This document shows positions 63,122 through 64,000 of a stretch of DNA of 64,000 bases, in pieces (position 1 is the first letter of the stretch; each line of letters starts with the position of its first letter). Origin of the DNA: Prevotella aff. ruminicola Tc2-24 (GTDB lineage Bacteria > Bacteroidota > Bacteroidia > Bacteroidales > Bacteroidaceae); contig NZ_FOIQ01000001.1 in NCBI RefSeq assembly GCF_900110895.1, forward strand, positions 898,472-962,471, read 5' to 3'. A program made the position numbers and the translations under genes. The notes under the pieces are model-generated. The model ran no database searches and was not told where the DNA came from. It saw only the letters and a list, made by a program, of their open reading frames with translations.

Positions 63122-63610
63122 ATGATTCAAATATTTAAAAAGGTTAGTGTGAGCTTGATGGCTCTGGCATTGGTCACCACGACAGCTTCGGCTTCAGACC
63201 GCACCACCTCAAACGCTGCTTATTCAAGTAAAACAAGCGTCAAGAGTGTCGCCAAGAGCAGCAAAACATCAAGCGTCAACTGGAATCCAGTAATGGATGC
63301 GATTATTCAAGTAGAAAGCGAAGGAAATCCCAACGCCGTGAGTGGAAACTCTGTAGGCGCTATGCAGATTACTCCGATTCTTGTGAGAGATTGCAATGAT
63401 ATTCTGAAAAGGAGGAAGAGTAGTAAGCGTTTCACGATGGCCGACCGTTACAGCGTCGCCAAGTCGAAGGAGATGTTCCTGTTAATTCAACAGCATTATA
63501 ACCCTGAGAATAGCATTGAAAAGGCTATTCGCTCCTGGAACGGAGGAGTGCGTTATAGCGTCCGCGCGACCGAACGTTACTATCAGAAGGTTATGAGAAA
63601 GATGAAGTAA
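63122..63610 (+). CDS. Exported lytic transglycosylase-like protein (SLT domain)
   Basis: A 162-residue periplasmic protein. The frame is open from 62993, but that start overlaps the promoter; ATG 63122 begins a clean signal peptide (MIQIFKKVSVSLMALALVTTTASAS). A Ser/Lys-rich linker (25-50) precedes the SLT goose-type lysozyme fold: MDAIIQVESEGNPNAVSGNSVGAMQITP near 58-85 with the catalytic Glu in VESEGN, and AIRSWNGGVRYS near the end. It should cut peptidoglycan glycan strands. The domain is short for the family. Confidence 0.85.
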   Translation: MIQIFKKVSVSLMALALVTTTASASDRTTSNAAYSSKTSVKSVAKSSKTSSVNWNPVMDAIIQVESEGNPNAVSGNSVGAMQITPILVRDCNDILKRRKSSKRFTMADRYSVAKSKEMFLLIQQHYNPENSIEKAIRSWNGGVRYSVRATERYYQKVMRKMK

Positions 63611-63634
63611 GCTATCTATTTCAAGAACTATACA

Positions 63635-63677
63635 AATCCGGTTGCCAAGGTACAAACTTGGCGACCGGATTTTATTT
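63635..63677 (+). terminator. Terminator after the transglycosylase gene
   Basis: A 15-bp stem with one G-T pair (63635-63649 with 63657-63671) is followed by TTTATTTTTG. Confidence 0.85.
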
Positions 63678-63713
63678 TTGCCCATACGGGAGCACGTGAG
63701 AACCAGACGGAGC

Positions 63714-63743
63714 AAAAAAAAGAAGTCCGAGCATTCGGACTTC
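63714..63743 (-). terminator. Second terminator downstream of tRNA-fMet region
   Basis: Minus-strand stem GAAGTCCGA / TCGGACTTC (63722-63743), loop 4, followed by eight U. It lies just beyond the tRNA 3' end fragment at 63747. Confidence 0.8.
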
Positions 63744-63746
63744 ATT

Positions 63747-63765
63747 GTTGCGGAGGCAGGATTCG
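63747..63765. repeat. Duplicated 3' end of tRNA-fMet
   Basis: The 19 bases GTTGCGGAGGCAGGATTCG repeat the fMet tRNA 3' end (63872-63890) in the same orientation, 125 bases apart. Confidence 0.85.
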
Positions 63766-63835
63766 TAATCGTTTGCTTGCAAACGCTTTGACCCTGGTCA
63801 AAGAACGTCGACCGGGAGCACGGTCGAATCCTCCG
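63751..63835 (-). other. Three-hairpin cloverleaf-like structure between tRNA-fMet and its duplicated end
   Basis: An outer stem AGGATTCG / CGAATCCT (63758-63765 with 63825-63832) encloses CGTTTG / CAAACG, CTTTGAC / GTCAAAG and GACCG / CGGTC hairpins with loops of 4, 4 and 6. It looks like a tRNA-shaped or mobile-repeat structure but lacks a normal anticodon loop. Confidence 0.55.
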
Positions 63836-63845
63836 TAAACGAAAG

Positions 63846-63869
63846 GAACCCGACTACTGTCGGGTTCCG
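63846..63869 (-). terminator. Terminator directly after tRNA-fMet
   Basis: A perfect 10-bp stem GGAACCCGAC / GTCGGGTTCC with a 4-nt loop, followed on the minus strand by TTTCG. Confidence 0.7.
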
Positions 63870-63872
63870 TAG

Positions 63873-63945
63873 TTGCGGAGGCAGGATTCGAACGTGCGAC
63901 CTCCAGGTTATGAGCCTGGCGAGCTACCAACTGCTCCACTCCGCG
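63873..63945 (-). tRNA. Initiator tRNA-fMet(CAU)
   Basis: The anticodon loop CTCATAA gives CAU. The first base C1 faces A72 (CGCGGAG with CTCCGCA), the unpaired end that marks initiator tRNAs. The discriminator is A73; CCA is not encoded (CTA follows). Confidence 0.93.
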
Positions 63946-63968
63946 ATGTTATTTTTCTTAAGCGGGTG

Positions 63969-63976
63969 CAAAGGTA
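63969..63976 (-). promoter_or_regulatory. -7 box for tRNA-fMet
   Basis: TACCTTTG on the minus strand, 24 bases before the mature 5' end. Confidence 0.6.
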
Positions 63977-64000
63977 CAACTATTTTTCGAGCTAACCAAA

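Overview
The window looks like a chromosome piece of a Bacteroidales gut bacterium of the Prevotella type. The evidence is the SusC/SusD pair, a hybrid two-component regulator, lipobox and signal-peptide styles typical of the phylum, almost no Shine-Dalgarno sequences, and the Bacteroidetes -7 promoter box TAnnTTTG (sometimes with TTTG about 20 bases upstream) in front of most transcription units. Several starts were moved downstream because that box lies inside the longest reading frame.

Layout. (1) 1-3.2 kb: a Y-family DNA polymerase running off the left edge, then an aspartic protease with a PDZ domain and ridA. (2) 3.2-28.8 kb: a polysaccharide utilisation locus that fits (galacto)mannan. 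A leftward operon holds the sensor/regulator, a GH2 and a GH27 alpha-galactosidase. Rightward units hold a GH26 mannanase, a CE1-type esterase, SusC/SusD, an unusual exported epimerase-glycosidase fusion, a second GH2, an A1S_2505-like protein, an S41 and an M28 peptidase. A leftward SGNH hydrolase closes the locus. (3) 28.9-60.0 kb: a visibly AT-richer element of about 31.1 kb integrated in the 3' end of a tRNA-Ser(UGA) gene. It is flanked by a 17-bp direct repeat (28878-28894 and 59971-59987), and each copy is followed by its own terminator. It has a tyrosine recombinase, an excisionase-like protein, a relaxase and a MobC-like protein but no conjugation pore genes, so it is an integrative mobilizable element, probably NBU2-like. 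(4) 60.0-64 kb: backbone with tRNA-Ser, mutS2, a lytic transglycosylase and the initiator tRNA-fMet.

The element is a defence island. From left to right it carries a small XRE regulator, a GIY-YIG (T5orf172-type) protein, a single-chain restriction-methylation-specificity protein that ends in a LexA/UmuD-like S24 domain, a full Wadjet jetABCD operon, an AlbA_2 (Schlafen-like) regulator, and a six-gene operon I do not recognise as any named system. That operon holds a coiled-coil protein, a NERD-nuclease/methyltransferase fusion, a minimal UvrD-like helicase, an 815-residue unknown, a DUF1848 Fe-S protein and an HExxH protein. RhuM with an XRE regulator and the mobilization/integration module follow. 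The six-gene operon and the S24-fused restriction enzyme are the best candidates for undescribed biology here. The epimerase-glycosidase fusion is the best in the sugar locus.
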